This document shows, piece by piece, positions 10,681 through 23,789 of a stretch of DNA of 64,000 bases. Each line of letters begins with the position of its first letter. Position 1 is the first letter of the stretch. A program made the translations under genes and the position numbers. The DNA comes from Hermetia illucens (lineage: Eukaryota; Arthropoda; Insecta; Diptera; Stratiomyidae), in assembly GCF_905115235.1 (NCBI RefSeq), contig NC_051852.1, positions 33,615,199 through 33,679,198 on the forward strand. Reading direction: 5' to 3'. The notes under the pieces were generated by a model. That model was given only the letters and a program-made list of their open reading frames with translations, did not search any database and was not told the origin of the DNA.

Positions 10681-13358
10681 GTACCGTTGTTGCTTGTTGC
10701 AGCGGGGCTCTGATTGTGGTCACAAAATCAATCCGTGTCTTAAGAAGACCGTGAGATTAAGTCTTCCAGACAGGTGCTTACGTTAAACCCTCAAGGACTT
10801 AACTGTACATTCAGCTGTTCTAATAATAGCAATAGCAGAACAAAAATGGCGACGACTAAAAATTGTAAATCAATTATCCGCAAGTGGAGAAGTTAGAAGC
10901 TTTAGGGTGATAGTGCAATGTAGGAACATGTTTTACAAATAATTTAAAGAATAAAATGTAGTAAATGTCAGTTTGACTAGATGAGGGTGGAGGTATAGAG
11001 GAGAGAATCTGAAATAGATGTTGAGAGAAAGAAATGGCTTAAGGACAACTCTATATGCTCCATGTGTATTTTGTTTTTTTTTTCCAATTTCATCAAACAG
11101 AAAACAAAAAAATGAGTGCAAAGATTTTTATTTCTCAACTTGTTTACTTTGCCTTTAAATATTTTCTCAATTTTACAATTAGCTTAAAGATAACGAGATA
11201 ACCTCCACCTCCATTCTTCGGTGGAACCAATTCGTCAAGAGAGCTTTATTTCCTCAAGTGCGGACTCAAAAACAATATTTATTGCTTCAGGGAAGACACT
11301 AGAGACTATCTTAAATGGCTATTACCCTCTATGCGCTTTTTCGTTTCGTAATTTTATCATCTATAACATGAAAGCTCCAATGGTCAACGAACCTCGATGT
11401 ATAGGTCATAATGGAAAGGTAGGAAAAAGTTCGAAATATATCTGCATGCTACCTGTACGTAATTAAACTCCGTGGCAACAGTGGCTCTAAATCTTTTCTA
11501 CCAGATATTTATCTACCTTTTAATTGCGAACAACATATGATGTTGTGTGTGTGTGAAGCTATGATCATGTCGTCTGCCTTAACCGTCACTTCTTACGGTT
11601 ATGCGCAATTTTACAGCCAACAAGATGGTCATTTTGCTTAGCAAGCTTCTAGTGTTTGTGGAGACCATCAACTAGCTAACTATAAGCTAGTTTTATATGT
11701 ATTTTACAGGAAAATCTTGAGTTTTCGACAAAATTCACGAAAATCTATTCCAGTTTCCATCTATTTATACCATCTAAGTCTTCTAGCTCCTGATCTAAAA
11801 TACTTTGATGGTCACATTTGAATGATCTTCAGAATTTCTAACTTCAAACCGGTTACTATCAAAACAATATCTTAAGTCTGACTTTCAATCGACATTTGAC
11901 TATCATTCGAGTATCAGTTCTTAAGTTCCATTATCATTTCTTAGGTAAAACTAGTTTCCCTGATAAAAGAGAAGATAACATTTTAAAACTCCGTTTTGAT
12001 ATACAGGATATACGGTGTTTGGAAAATTCCGGTCCACCATTTTAGTTAACATTACTTGATTCTGTTTATAACGGAAGAAGGAAGAACTTTCCCAAGGATA
12101 ATGACTATTGGCGGAAAATTGTTGCGCTATGGACTGATTCAAGGATAACTAGATGTAACACTTTTTCTTACCTTACTCTCTGCAGCGAAATAGCAATCAG
12201 AAGCGGCAATGGATGAGCAAGGTGCGCTTATCTCAAGTGCGCTTCGCATTGCTGCGCGAAGACCACAACGTACAAAAGACACAGCCATGGTTTTTTGCAG
12301 ATATTCCACTTTTTATGAAGTTTTACTGGAAAAGTTAAGCATTCGTGCTTTCAAGGGTCTTCAATCGAGAGTGGAGTATTCACTGTTAATTAGTGGTTTT
12401 TTTTTTACTTTTTTTTCAAGTATTCAGTCACATTTAATTAGTACTTTTGAGACACTGGATATGTTTTACTGTTCACAACACTCACTAGCAACTTCACAAT
12501 AATGAAAGTAGTTAAAAACGGATCTTCACTCGATACCTTCTCTATCAGAACACAACCGATCTCAGGGGAAACCGAATCACATCTAAGCAGCCAACTCTTT
12601 CAGGGCCATCGAACTTACACTGTGAATTTTCTCGTAGCCACTCAAACACAATCAATTCGAATCTTCCATATGCCTGGAGAAGGTATAGCTTCCACCAACG
12701 AACACCACGAACGGAAAACTATGTTTAATTCATCACAATCAAGTTTATTTGGGTAATGTTGCCCACTTTGTTGTTGTTTTTATGCTAAGCGGTTTAGCCG
12801 ACAATATCGCAATTTCATAGGCCTAATAGCTATGTTTTTTTGGTGTTGAAAATAACTCCGGATATAAAGGTTTCAAAACATGGAAAACAAAACCGGGAAA
12901 CCAGTTCCTACACATCAAAATTGAATGTCTCTGTATATCAACCCTCAACGAACAACAGACTTCTCTGTGTGATATTTTGAAAAGTTATAAGCATGGGCTC
13001 AATTTGAGACCAGCCTTTTATAATAAATTGTAGGCCCATGTACATGATTGTTAGGAAAATATAATCAGCTGTTTGAAGAATTTGATAGGAAGGGAGGAAA
13101 TGCGTGCTCTGGAATGCATGGACCCTCGCATGGCTCTATGCTAGGGCCTACGTTGTGTCTAGAGAATATGAAAATACATGATATATCATTATGTCAACAT
13201 ATTGTTGGACAGATATGGTTAAGGTTGTTATTGTTTACGATTTGAAACTACTGTTCTTGGTAGTTCATTTGACTATATATGTATATACTGTTGACATGAT
13301 AAGTATTTGCACATTTTTGAAAATTATTGATTCAGCAGTTGTTGATGAGAAAAAAGGG
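10681..13358. other. Unassigned stretch
   Basis: No recognised gene. There is a short GT microsatellite near 11541-11553 and T runs near 12400. A fair splice-acceptor-like site precedes an ATG near 12210, but the downstream peptide has no recognisable features. Confidence 0.4.
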
Positions 13359-13452
13359 TTGTTTATGAAAGTTTTGTATCTTGGGATCTTGGTTGTTTAT
13401 GAAAATTTTGTTCCCTGGGATCTAGGATATTTAGGAAAGCTTTGTATCTAGG
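13359..13452 (+). repeat. Short tandem repeat, 34-bp unit
   Basis: Two 34-bp units (13359-13392 and 13393-13426), each starting TTGTTTATGAAA, are followed by a shorter, more diverged third unit ending TTTGTATCTAGG. Confidence 0.7.
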
Positions 13453-15224
13453 ACCAATTCTAGATTTTCTAGCTTACCTTCAACCCAAGAAGACTATATA
13501 CAGAAGAAGCAAATTCAGCGGCAAAGGGGCACGGAATCTCATTGTGCACCTTTCAGGTAGGGACGAGGTAGATAAGTGGTCCATGATCCATGCGGTTGAT
13601 GGATTGGTGTGTCGATGTCGCCTAGATGGTTTGCTTGTCGTGTGCTATCCCAGCAAAAAACCGGATGCATCCGAAAAATTGGTCTTGGATGCTACTTATT
13701 TGCTCCTCACTTCCTAGGAGAGCAGATATGGATCAATTGCCGAGAATGTTGTGCGTGTTTGTTTCCATCATTCTTATACAGGAATTCCCAAGCATCATTC
13801 GCTCAGTGATTCCATCAAGGTTCATCACCATTAATCCGAAATGAATCTTTAAGGAAGCTCTGCCTTTGGTTCCCGCTGGAATGTGGGAAACCATAATCGG
13901 CTCTGCAATGTCTAATCTTATGACAGATGTTGCCATATGCTCGCAACAACTGGCAGCCATTTGCTCGCAACTACATGGGCGCACGCCAATGTATACTGTA
14001 TCACATTCACGGCACCAGCACCAGCCCTTATACGCGGAATTTTTGTCGAGCAACTCCCATCCGGTTGAAAATGTGCAATGATTTCCCTCACCATAAAATT
14101 TCAAAGAATGCGCTGGGAGTTGAATCTTCTGTATATAATATTCTTGCTTCAACCATTCGTTCTGTTGTTATGATCAAATACGGAAGCAGAACAGTTCCAT
14201 TGCTAACTACACTTCTTAATGTTTCTAATTTGAAATTAAACTATGCAAACACCTGGATCTCCTTCCTCTGATGCTATTTTGAACCTTGCATCCTTTTTTC
14301 TTTAATTACGACTACGATCATACCTCTCTAAGCTCTCTCGCACTGAGTACACTAGATCCGCTCTATATGAACATCTTCGAAAATCTTCCTAAAATCAATA
14401 AAAATAATTACGGTAATGCATACTGGCGGGTTGAATAGGTGAAGTCGCCAATAAGATTAATTAAAGTGATCAAGTTGGATAGAAGGAGAAATTTAAAAAT
14501 CCAAGAAAAAAATCGTTCTGGGGATGTCGTCTTGCAATTTGCACCGCCATTTCGACGAATGCGCACAAAACGAGCAACCATCATCTGGTCACCAGTTTCG
14601 GCCACGCTACTCTCAACGTCTGAGAAGCTAACAAGTCTACAATTGAAGGGACCCGCTTTTCCAAAATATGTTTGCTTCACCTTCTTTGACCAGAATTATA
14701 TTCAGTTGCGCCAAACCTTCTAATAAACTACGCCCTCTATCATTTGCTTCTCTGCTACCTCACTTGAGAGCTCAAGCATTCAAGTCACCAGCAAACATCT
14801 TTGCACTATATCCCCTTGCGACGAGAACAGAACTGTCAAGCGTTTGCTCAAATTCAAAAAGTGTCAGACTTGTTGAGGCATAGCAACTGTAATGAAATAA
14901 ACCACTTACTCTCATCCACACAAAACCACTATCTGACACCTAGTACATTGTATAGTCGGCCGAAAGCCCATATTGCCGCTTTGTCGGATCGATCGATAAC
15001 GTTAGTGCAGTGCGAGGTGCCCAAACATGTGGTATTTAAAACACCTCTTTAATGAGGTTTGTTCTCCTAAACAGCAGACTACCCATCCAATCTGAATTTT
15101 CTAGTCGCCAATAATTTCTGCGCTGCCACGTAATCGTATCATAGCGACTTGAGCTGTCATAGGCTTTTTGTAAGCTCACAATAGACTCCTCCGTAAGCTT
15201 CTCCAACTTGAATTGTTCTTTTAA
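13453..15224. other. Unassigned stretch
   Basis: Contains overlapping open frames on both strands, including a Cys-containing 139-codon minus frame at 13733-14152. No family is recognisable and no splice context supports any of them. Confidence 0.4.
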
Positions 15225-15424
15225 GGATAGGTTCTGAGAACGAGACCTGTTTCACTTTTTAGGTCACTCGTTTTGAACCCTCACTCCACCATGTTTCATA
15301 TTCTCAAATTGAGTCATTTTCGAAAAATACTCACTAGCTATTCTCACTAAATTTCATGACAATCGATTCAGCCGTGATGTGACAGATTTTAATCAAGTTT
15401 TGCTTTACACAAAACCTTAAAAAG
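15225..15424 (+). repeat. Repeat family A, copy 2 (3' part)
   Basis: Shares with copy 1 the GGTTCTGAGAACGAGACCTG block, the CCCTCACTCC...ATGTTT block, the TTTCGAAAAATACT block, and the 3' end ACACAAAACCTTAAAAA. The GACA tract is lost. Confidence 0.7.
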
Positions 15425-15559
15425 GGGGCAAATAAGAGACTATTTCTCATCAACTGACTTTGATTAGATTGAAACCTATAGAATGCCATACTACTACTAT
15501 AGACTATAGAATGCTATCTGCATAGAACAATACTCTGCTAATAATGTTTTGAAATAGGA

Positions 15560-16310
15560 CATTGTGAGATGGTGTAAATTAGGGTGGTGGGTAGGTGGAG
15601 TAGGGTGGTTTCCGAAATTTGGATTATCGCTCTACCTGTTCTTCATCGATAGCGTGCACAGGAAGTGTATCTCGAATACTCTACAGAGGGGAATGGGTGG
15701 AGGCTATTCTGGAAATGCTAATATTCATCTATCATCAGAGCGCCATATGCTGTGGTAAAATCATAGAATAATTTGAAGTGGAAAGTCCGTCACTGATACA
15801 TTTTTTATTATCGGCATGTTACCTTGGGATGGGTTCCATGGACAATGATATTTTTCCTTAGATGCATTGGCTAGGCTGATGACATACGCTTGCTCTTTGG
15901 AGCACGAAGCAAGTGAAATTTAACTGAGGATAAACAGCAGCATAACCAAGATTCTTAGTCTGGCCGGTCATCGCAATCTGCCTGTTTGCATTAACGGGAA
16001 CATAGAATTGTTTTTGCTGGCGGTGGTACTTGATATCATCATCATCAACGGCGCAACAACCGGCATCTGGTTTAGGCCTGCCTTGATATCGCCCGGCGCA
16101 TTGACATTGCTAGAACCGCTTTCGCGGCTTTTCCTACAATCTAGAAATGCGGATACCTCAACAACAACATCAAGATGAACTTGTCCTGCATCGGCGTTCT
16201 CTCGAAGTTGTTGTACGGAAGTAGCATATAGAGAGTGGATTCCACTATTACTAAAATATTTGAAGCCTTCGTTAAAATCTGTTTCTTCGTCTTCGTTAAC
16301 ACCTGTCTCC
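15560..16310 (+). mobile_element. Non-LTR retrotransposon RT fragment (family C)
   Basis: Three RT landmarks are readable on the plus strand in different frames: LSLYLFFIDS near 15620 (palm motif A region, usually LFIDFEKAFD), ADDIRLLFG near 15875 (the ADD motif), and ILSLAGHRNLPVCING near 15950. These are followed by TAFAAF, KCGYLNNNIKM and LLYGSS near 16110-16225 (thumb). The same family occurs at 29206-29960, and its C-terminal end type occurs at 38930-39241. The clade is uncertain, with an APE-type endonuclease expected. It is broken by several frame changes. Confidence 0.65.
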
Positions 16311-16316
16311 GCTTTA

Positions 16317-16620
16317 TCATAAAGGGCCACCGTTGAACAGGCGATGGAAGTTGCAGAAAGTCCCAAACCTCTCACCATTCAGATCACCTATTACGATCGC
16401 AATGCTCCCTTTAATATGTCTCTCCTGGTCTGCATTGAGTTGTTCATAGAAAGCCTCCTTTTCCTCTGCATCGGAAGTCTCCATTCGTGAGTAATACTGC
16501 ACTATTGAGATATTCCCCATTTAGGCCGGAAACTTGCAATGAATATTCTGTTGTGTAACGGTTTCCAAAACATGAGATGGCATCTTGAGAAAGTAGTAAT
16601 CATCAATTAGATACCAGATT
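16317..16620 (-). mobile_element. APE-endonuclease fragment of a family C LINE, opposite orientation
   Basis: The minus strand encodes NISIVQYYSRMETSDAEEKE, then FYEQL and IAIVIGDLNGERFG. This is the central part of an apurinic-type endonuclease (usually CYAPT...GDLNA), where the Asp-Leu-Asn belongs to the active site. It abuts the plus-strand RT piece head to head, so the two cannot be one colinear element. Confidence 0.65.
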
Positions 16621-17164
16621 CTCGCTTACTTAGGCCAGACTTATTAGAGTACAGTAATACAATCAAGGAGGGGAGTGCTCCCTAGAGTTCCATCACCTTA
16701 CATTGCTTAACTCTAGAATGTCAAATCTGGAGCGATTTCCGCTGAAGTTGGATCAAACGAGTACTCTAGGGAACGTTGATCAATAATAAATAATTTTACT
16801 CGGGCAAGGTTTACCCTACCTACACCTTAAGACACTTAGGTGTTGCACGGTCATTCAGACTATAGCGACTCTTCCCTCGTTTCCTCTCAAACAGGCTTAA
16901 GACCGCTAATATTGTTGGCAGTCTACCTCAAACCAATTAAAGTAAAGTATTTACACTAATGTGTAGTGGCGGATCCAATCGATTAGTTCTTTCAAAACGC
17001 TTGGTCCACCTGATACTTTTAACATGGATACGTTCACAAACTCCACATCAAAAGAGGCTTTCATGAAATATTTTTGTGGAGAGACCCTCAATTTCTGTGG
17101 CATTGCATAAATCCAGTTTTTCGCAGCTGACCAACGTAGAACATGTTCTGGTCTTGTGAGGTAT
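16621..17164. other. Unassigned stretch
   Basis: No open frame longer than 60 codons, and no recognised repeat or signal. Confidence 0.4.
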
Positions 17165-20100
17165 GGAATATTACAAAATAATCTGTTCGTAAGAAAAGAT
17201 TACTTAAAGGTTTTCTTGAGATATTTTACGCAATGCGACAAATTTATTAATGCATCAAGTTCCACCAACAAGCCAAACAGGAGAACCCAAAGCTTACTCA
17301 ACATGTTCCTGGAATTCTCGCAGAAAAAATAACTTTGTTTCATCTTTTCCTCTAAATGTTTGGTCCAAAGTAGCTTTTTATCTAGAGTGACTCCTAGAGA
17401 TTTCCTTTCTTCGTACAGTTGAAGGGTTGTACCCTTCATCTCTGGGAGGCAAAGTCCATTCAGTTTTCCCCTTTTTGTAAATAATACTAAATTACTCATT
17501 GTCAATAAAATCAACGACACACTGTATATTTCTGCACACAGTTCCGACATCCTAATCACCAGCTAACAAAACCAGCTCATTAACATAAACTTGAGCGTGA
17601 ATTTTGCAGTTCGCATAGTAGTAAGTCGATCAGTATACTCCACAAACGTCACGACAGCACGCCTCCTTGAGGCCAGCCTTTCGTTGCTTCCGCTGTTAGG
17701 TAGGGATCAATACTCATTTCAGGCCATAACAATCTCTGCGTTAGCATAGCATAGATCCACTTAATTAAACTCAAATAAACACCATGCACTCCAGCGGTAT
17801 CACAAATTTTTGGAACGACGAGAAGCCAGACGCCCCTTCAATGTCCCGAAGACCCCCATCGCGTACTCACCTTTGAGAGTTGCATCCTCCATCATTGAAA
17901 CCAGAGAATGAAGAGTAGATTCCCAGGACTTTCCACGCTGGTAAGGGGTAACAAACCCCTTCATAGCATTCTTAAAGTGTGTGATTCAGAGTTTCCAAAT
18001 TAGCTTCTAGCACCAAAGGTATCTTTAGTCGTCTAGGGAGCTGCACTTTATTGCCAAGAAGTTCATTGAACTCTGTCCAATCCAGTGATCTGACAGTGAG
18101 ACTTTGTTTAACACCCGCCGGTGTGTAATCAACTTTAACAAATTTGAAGTATAGATTGTTACGTCAAATAAATTCATTTCTTCTCGGTCCCACGAATATA
18201 GGGGGGCATTCTATATACGCAGTCATAAGACCAGCTTCTCGTTTGGTATTATATCATATTTGCTACTGCCCCAACAAATATGTATGTTGAGCGTTCGCAT
18301 CGCAACCTATTGACGGTTCGAGACCATTTGATTCTGCACACACTACCAGATCCAGTAGTTTTTGCGTCGATGAGGGCACAAAGAATCATAGAGTAAGTAA
18401 GCAAAAGCAACTATGACGTTTTTCCTATCGCCATTAATCTGGTATTGTAAGATGACCGTAACTAGGTCATGAGAACAGAACCGTCTCAGCATAGTTGCCT
18501 CTAACTTGACCAGGACGAAGGCGGTCTTATGGATCTTTCATCGTAAAGGATGCTAGCCCTTTAGCTGATCTAATGCAGCAGATTCTATTAAATCGAACCC
18601 ATATCTCTTGCAACAGAAAAATGTAAAGGCGGCTTTGTCAGGCTTGCTGCCAGCAGATAAGAGGAGGCTTTGTCGTTTTGTTGATTTGACCAGCCTTTCG
18701 ATATAAGCTTAGTTTTATTTGTAATGGAAAACAGTTAGATCCGTATTCGACGGTCGGCGTGTGGCCAGGTCTCCCTCACACTTCTCGTGTTTGATTTCTC
18801 TGAGAATTACAGTAGTTCCCATATCCACAAAAGATTTTATCTCATCACGCAGAACATTCGTCTGTTTTCCACTTATCACCTTCACAACTCAGCTTCGTTT
18901 AGGTGTATGGCTTCCCTTTCTTCCGCTTGTTTCGTAAATGGTGTAGGAAAAGTTACTAGCAGATAGGATTTACTCTGTAGTCCTTTCAACAGTGCGAGCC
19001 CTCATACGGGGGTTCCACCACTGTATGTACTATCCGTCGCACACAGCTCCATTGTGGGAAAGCGCACCGTAGATGCTGCAATTTGACCTATTTTGTGCTA
19101 GCATCATTGTTCTTCGCTCTCAAAATGTTTCCTGATATGATTGAACACCAACCTATCTAGGAAAAAGTGGAGTACCATATGGTGAATATCCTGAGCACCT
19201 TCAGATTCTTTTGGTTCGTTTGTAGATTTGTCCTTTCTGACATTTGTAACTTTACGCTCCAGTATCCGAAATCCATGCCTGGGTTCTGTTGATTCAGCAT
19301 GCGGATCAGGTCGCTTGCTTTCCTTCGAGGACGAGGTATCCAACTGACATATTCTGTCCCGCGCAACTCGGTATCACAATAGTGGACTTGGGCCGACCGT
19401 CAACTCAACTCAACTCAAAGTTGGGATTACCAGTTGGACCCACTTTAAGGCAACCGCGAAAACCTTGATTGTTAAATCTGGCCGTTTCTTTTTTCCCGCG
19501 TTCGTGTCCATATTCCTATGGGACCAGCTCCGTTGAGATTTGATCAACTCCCGGCAAACCGGTCCTAATCCCCCGGAGGACGCGCGGATATGATGCAGAG
19601 CACAACAAAGCGTTGTCTACTACAGATGTGTTGGTGCTACGCTTCTTGCGCGGATTACCACTGACAGAAGAGTCTGACAGGCCCAGTGTGGGTCTCACCG
19701 AGGTTACCAGTTTGTCCGCACCTTCCGCCAAAGATTCTGCTTCTCTGCGTTCGATTGATCTGGACAGTACCGCACCTTGTGCAGTCACGACCATGTCCTT
19801 ATTCCCAAGGTGCTTCACCTTTCTTCACAGAGCCTTCCTCTGTCACCGGCTTGAAACCTTCCCAGATTCACGTTGTCCGGGCTGCTTTGCTCCATTTTCT
19901 CATACCGGCATTAGACCTGTAGTATCCACATCACCAGCTTCCCTTTTCTTCTGTTCTTATTAGTGAGAGTGAAGGAGAAGGTTCCGAGAGGCAAGATTCA
20001 GTCCGCAGTCTCCCCTCCTTAGTGGCTGAAGTTTCCTTCTGCCGAGCCTCCCTCTTCCGCTTACGAATAGATTTGGACTGTAGCGCCCAACCGAAGTCGG

Positions 20101-20510
20101 ATTTTCAGTTTCCCCCAAGGTGAGAGTTACCGTACTGTTCTTTCTGGCGCCTCGGCTGATTGCTGATGATCGCGGATGGATTCGATCCATAGCTTCCATA
20201 TTCATGTTCTTGGACATCCATAGTGTAGTAGTAAACTACTTCAGGCTTCCCCACCCCATAATAAGGTGGTGCCCCAGGGGAAGTTGGATAGTGATAGTCC
20301 CAATTTTGTCCTCACATCGAACTTTTATCAGTTATGCTGGTTATGTAGCGAAGCCAATAGTAAGTCATTCCGGTTTGTCTCTCGTTTATATAACTTCCGC
20401 CCCACAAATAAGAAGGACGTTGGATCTTTTCTCTTTGAACGTCTATGTCTCACTACGATAGAGTCATATCACCCTTTAAAAAGCACTAATCTATCTAAAT
20501 TAACGCTACT
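17165..20510 (-). mobile_element. LOA-clade LINE, long but heavily decayed (ORF1, endonuclease, RT)
   Basis: Read from right to left the order is that of one element. Charged ORF1-like frames lie at 20217-19516, and an ORF1 segment RMLNQQNPGMDFGYWSVK at about 19300. The endonuclease at 18560-18050 has LVKLEATMLRRFCSHDLVTV, NGDRKNVIVAFAYL and LNIHICWGSS, as in LOA endonucleases. RT blocks follow: GKSCESALHSLV-like near 17930, the palm region YAMGVFGDIEGAF near 17850, GWPQGGVLS near 17665, a VNELVLL sequence where ADDLVLL is expected, and finally KSLGVTLDKKLLWTKHLEEK near 17360. RNase H and the 3' end are missing. Multiple stops and frame changes make it inactive. The exact 5' edge near 20510 is a guess. 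Confidence 0.75.
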
Positions 20511-22289
20511 AGAATGATTTTGTTGGAATATTTGAAGAAAGCGGTATTGCTTGTAAATATCTTAAAAAGGACTCATACTAACTTTATTTGGCGGATATGG
20601 GGCTGCTTATATTCAGGATTTGCTTCGAGTGAGGTAAATTTCATTGAGGCTTTTCCGGCCTTTTTTCTTAATTGGAATTGGGGCAGAGGAAGACTATTAA
20701 ATTCTAATGCGCTTTTTATCAATCTGAGCAGGCCAAGAGGTAGGCAAAAACTTCAATCTTTCACTGTTAGAACGTATCTGAATTAATGTAATATTGGTAC
20801 ATAATCTCATTTGCATGAAATGAAAATTTCGTCTCACATATCTAAATCGGCCTTCACCGTTGGGTATTCTTTGTATAAAGATTAGAGATTTCGGCCCATA
20901 TTACAATCTACGTTTGTATCCCTAAATTCTGAAGGTGAATAAACAAAAACAAAATCCCAAGGTGTGCGTACCCTCATCCCGCATACAAAACTGAATGCGT
21001 ATCAGCAAAATTAAGATACTTTCTTGCAACAACGACGCTCTGACGACATCGTGGATCGATGCACGTAAGCAACTGTAGACGAGGGTGCAGCAAATGGGAC
21101 GTGATCCAATGCAAGAAATTGCATATCAGGGACGTACACATACAGAGCAGAAGCAGATGTTAATCACGTTGGCATCATTTAAAAATAAATTGATCAGTTC
21201 CTTACATCTCGGGGAATGGACTCTTCTTGATAACGAGCGTTGCGTAGACATCATGGTTGTGCGTTTTGAGGTCAACCACTTGTTGACGTTTTTTTCTGAC
21301 GATGTTGCGGGCAACGGCGCCGCCAACACCGCCGGATAGAAACGTGCATATGGAAGAGTACACGTTCGCACTCTTTGGTCATGGTGCCATGGGGTTTTGG
21401 GTGATGGTTTGTTTTGACGACAAACTCGACCAGGTAAACAAATCGGTCTTGTATCTAATAGGTTTTAGATATGCGGTTGCAACAGGTTGTTTAGATACCC
21501 AAGGTAGGTAAATATTTACTATTGCTAATCTGTGTTTTGGTTTGGCTTGTGGCCACCACAACCGGTTTAGTATGGGGTAAACATTTACAAATAATTGTTA
21601 TGCGAATAAATTCAAGTGATCTGTGTATCTAAATATTATCTGAGCTCAGTAGATGGTCGTTGCGATTGAATAACTTCCATTCAAAGTAGTGTTTTTTCCT
21701 TATCCTTGCGGCTAGCCTATTTCCTGTTGCAACCCATGCTTAAGTTAGTTTTATGATCACCTATAAACCAGTGATTAGTACATATCACTGTAATCTTACA
21801 TATGTTCATACGAGCAGACTTGTTCGGCAAGGCGACTGGGAGTTAGTTAACCTTTTAATTGATAAATTTTCTAGATAGCCTATATTTACCCAGAACACAT
21901 AGACATCCTACAGAAGGTAAAAATGGTACACATTTCAAAGGTATCTCCCACAATAACTTAAAAGGTTATTTTCATTCATCTGTGGTATTACGATCACATA
22001 AGTCTTCCACTTGGATTGTGATGGAAGTTCAATTGGTACTGTTTTCAAGGACCTATGTATGGTGGTGGAGTTACTCGCATCATTTTTGGTAGGAAATATA
22101 GGATGTACATGGTTGTTTGCTGCATGTTCTTGGTAGCGCCATACTCTGTGGAGAATTGAATATAATGGCCACGGAGAGAAGTTGTTAGGTACGTTAGGGT
22201 TGTTTTCGAAACTAGTAGTGCCTTTTGCTTTTACAACATGTAGAGGGTCCTTGCCTGATTTACATGCAATCGCAAGTTTTCAAATCCCC
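20511..22289. other. Unassigned stretch
   Basis: Mostly A+T-rich. A Gly/Ala-rich minus frame near 21340-21190 (SGGVGGAVARNIVRKK) drew attention but has no recognised relatives and no splice context. Confidence 0.35.
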
Positions 22290-23705
22290 ATCTAACATAT
22301 CAAGCCACCGTTAGTTTGGCCGCCCTTTTGCTCGATCACCATCGACTTCGATGTTCAGACCAATCTTGACAAGTGAATTCTCGTTAGCGCAAATTACGTG
22401 ACCATACCATCGATGCAACCCCATATCGATCGCGGGTATCCTCATTTCGGATGTAATCAAAGCGTGTTACGTCACTAGTCCAACGCAACATCGTCGTCTC
22501 CATTACCTCAAGAGGCCGTTCATTGTCCCTTATAGTCGGCCAACACTGAGAACCATAGATGGCGACAGGGCAAACGCCACTGCGATAAATTTTAGATTTG
22601 AGACGTTCGTTGATACGTTGTTCACAAAGAACACCTGTTGTGGAACGCTACTTCAGCCAGGTCACGCTAATGCGCGAAGCAATTTCAAAACGCAGTTTTC
22701 CGTTGACGGATAGCATTTGCCCGAGATATTTAAATCGCTTAGTTCTAGGCAGGTCACTGTCATTGAGAGTGATTGTGCCTGTTTCATGGGGATTGGTCGT
22801 CAAGAATTCAGTTTTATTCAGATTTAATCTGAGATCGTGCTGCATGAGGCGATCATTTCATTTTGGGACAAGTTGCTGGAGATAACTTTTGCTATTGGAC
22901 GCTAGGAAAACATCATCTGTTTAAAGCAGTGTATAGGGCGCTGAACGTTGGATGTCCCGTGTGACGATGTCGATAACAACAACAAAGAGGCATGGTCAGA
23001 GGACGCTTCCTTGATGAACACCAACAAAGACATAAAGCTGTTTTGATGCACCCGCCACACTTTGAACTTTACTTTTCGGATCGTGGTAGAGCAATTTAAC
23101 CCAACCACGAGTTCTTCTGGCGCTAGATGTTGTCGTAGAGAATACCAGATGAGTTCTTTTGGCACACGGTCAAGCGCTTTCTCCAGATCCAGAAATGCAA
23201 CGTAAAGTGGGCGATGTTTCTCACGGTGTTTCTCCATGAGTAACCGCGCAACGTGTATTATCTCAGTAGTTAAACAGTTTTTGACAAATCCGGCTTGTCT
23301 CACGGTTATTTCAACGATTTCGCAAATATGGTTGTGAAGAATGCATTCAAAAATTTTCATGGAATGGGAAAGTAACCGAATCGGACGGTAATTTGAAAAT
23401 TCTACTGAACTACCTTTCTTTTTCCATATTGGAATTGTAGTACTTTCCTGCCAGTCAGAATAACCATTCCTGAATAACCCGATTAAAAAATTCACTGAGC
23501 CACAGTGTTGGGACCCACCTCTTCGCTTTCCAGAGCTCAGATGCTGATGTCGTCAGGTCCTGTGGTTTTCCCCGATTTCATTCGTTTTATTGCCTAATCG
23601 ACTTCAGTTGCACTGACAGGTGGAACTGCTGCAAATATCGGCAATTATTGTGGAAGTGGAAGATGAGCAAATTCTTCAGTTGAAATCTGCTTGAACCTTT
23701 CACGA
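22290..23705 (-). mobile_element. RTE-like LINE fragment, RT domain
   Basis: A 197-codon minus frame at 22902-23495 contains the RT fingers and palm: STTIPIWKKKGSSVEFSNYR, ARLLMEKHREKHRPLYVAFL, then LDLEKALDRVPKELIWYSLR (motif A is normally DLEKAFDRVP). A second frame at 22648-22845 holds RLNLNKTEFLTTNP and RTKRFKYLGQMLSVNGKLRF (thumb). Further left are weak traces of the CWPTIRDNER and NEDTRDRYG blocks. The same family occurs at 28520-29185, 39270-41480 and 51490-54050. Endonuclease and 5' end are absent. Two or more frame breaks. Confidence 0.85.
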
Positions 23706-23789
23706 CAATTAATAAAATTTACTTTTTAAAAATTCTACTAAATGTCTTATATATCTTATGCACCTCCCCCTGCTATCATTAAATTATAT

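Noticed and set aside
12209-12502. 97-codon plus frame after a fair splice acceptor
   Set aside because: No donor at its end, a low-complexity T-rich tail and no recognised protein features.
13733-14152. 139-codon Cys-containing minus open frame as a gene
   Set aside because: No signal peptide, no recognisable domain, overlapping frames on the other strand, and no splice or promoter context.
21190-21340. Gly/Ala-rich minus frame as a histone- or nuclear-protein fragment
   Set aside because: A comparison with histone H4 and other basic proteins from memory does not hold, and the frame ends quickly without splice sites.
22598-22885. 95-codon plus open frame
   Set aside because: It is antisense to the thumb of the RTE-like LINE.
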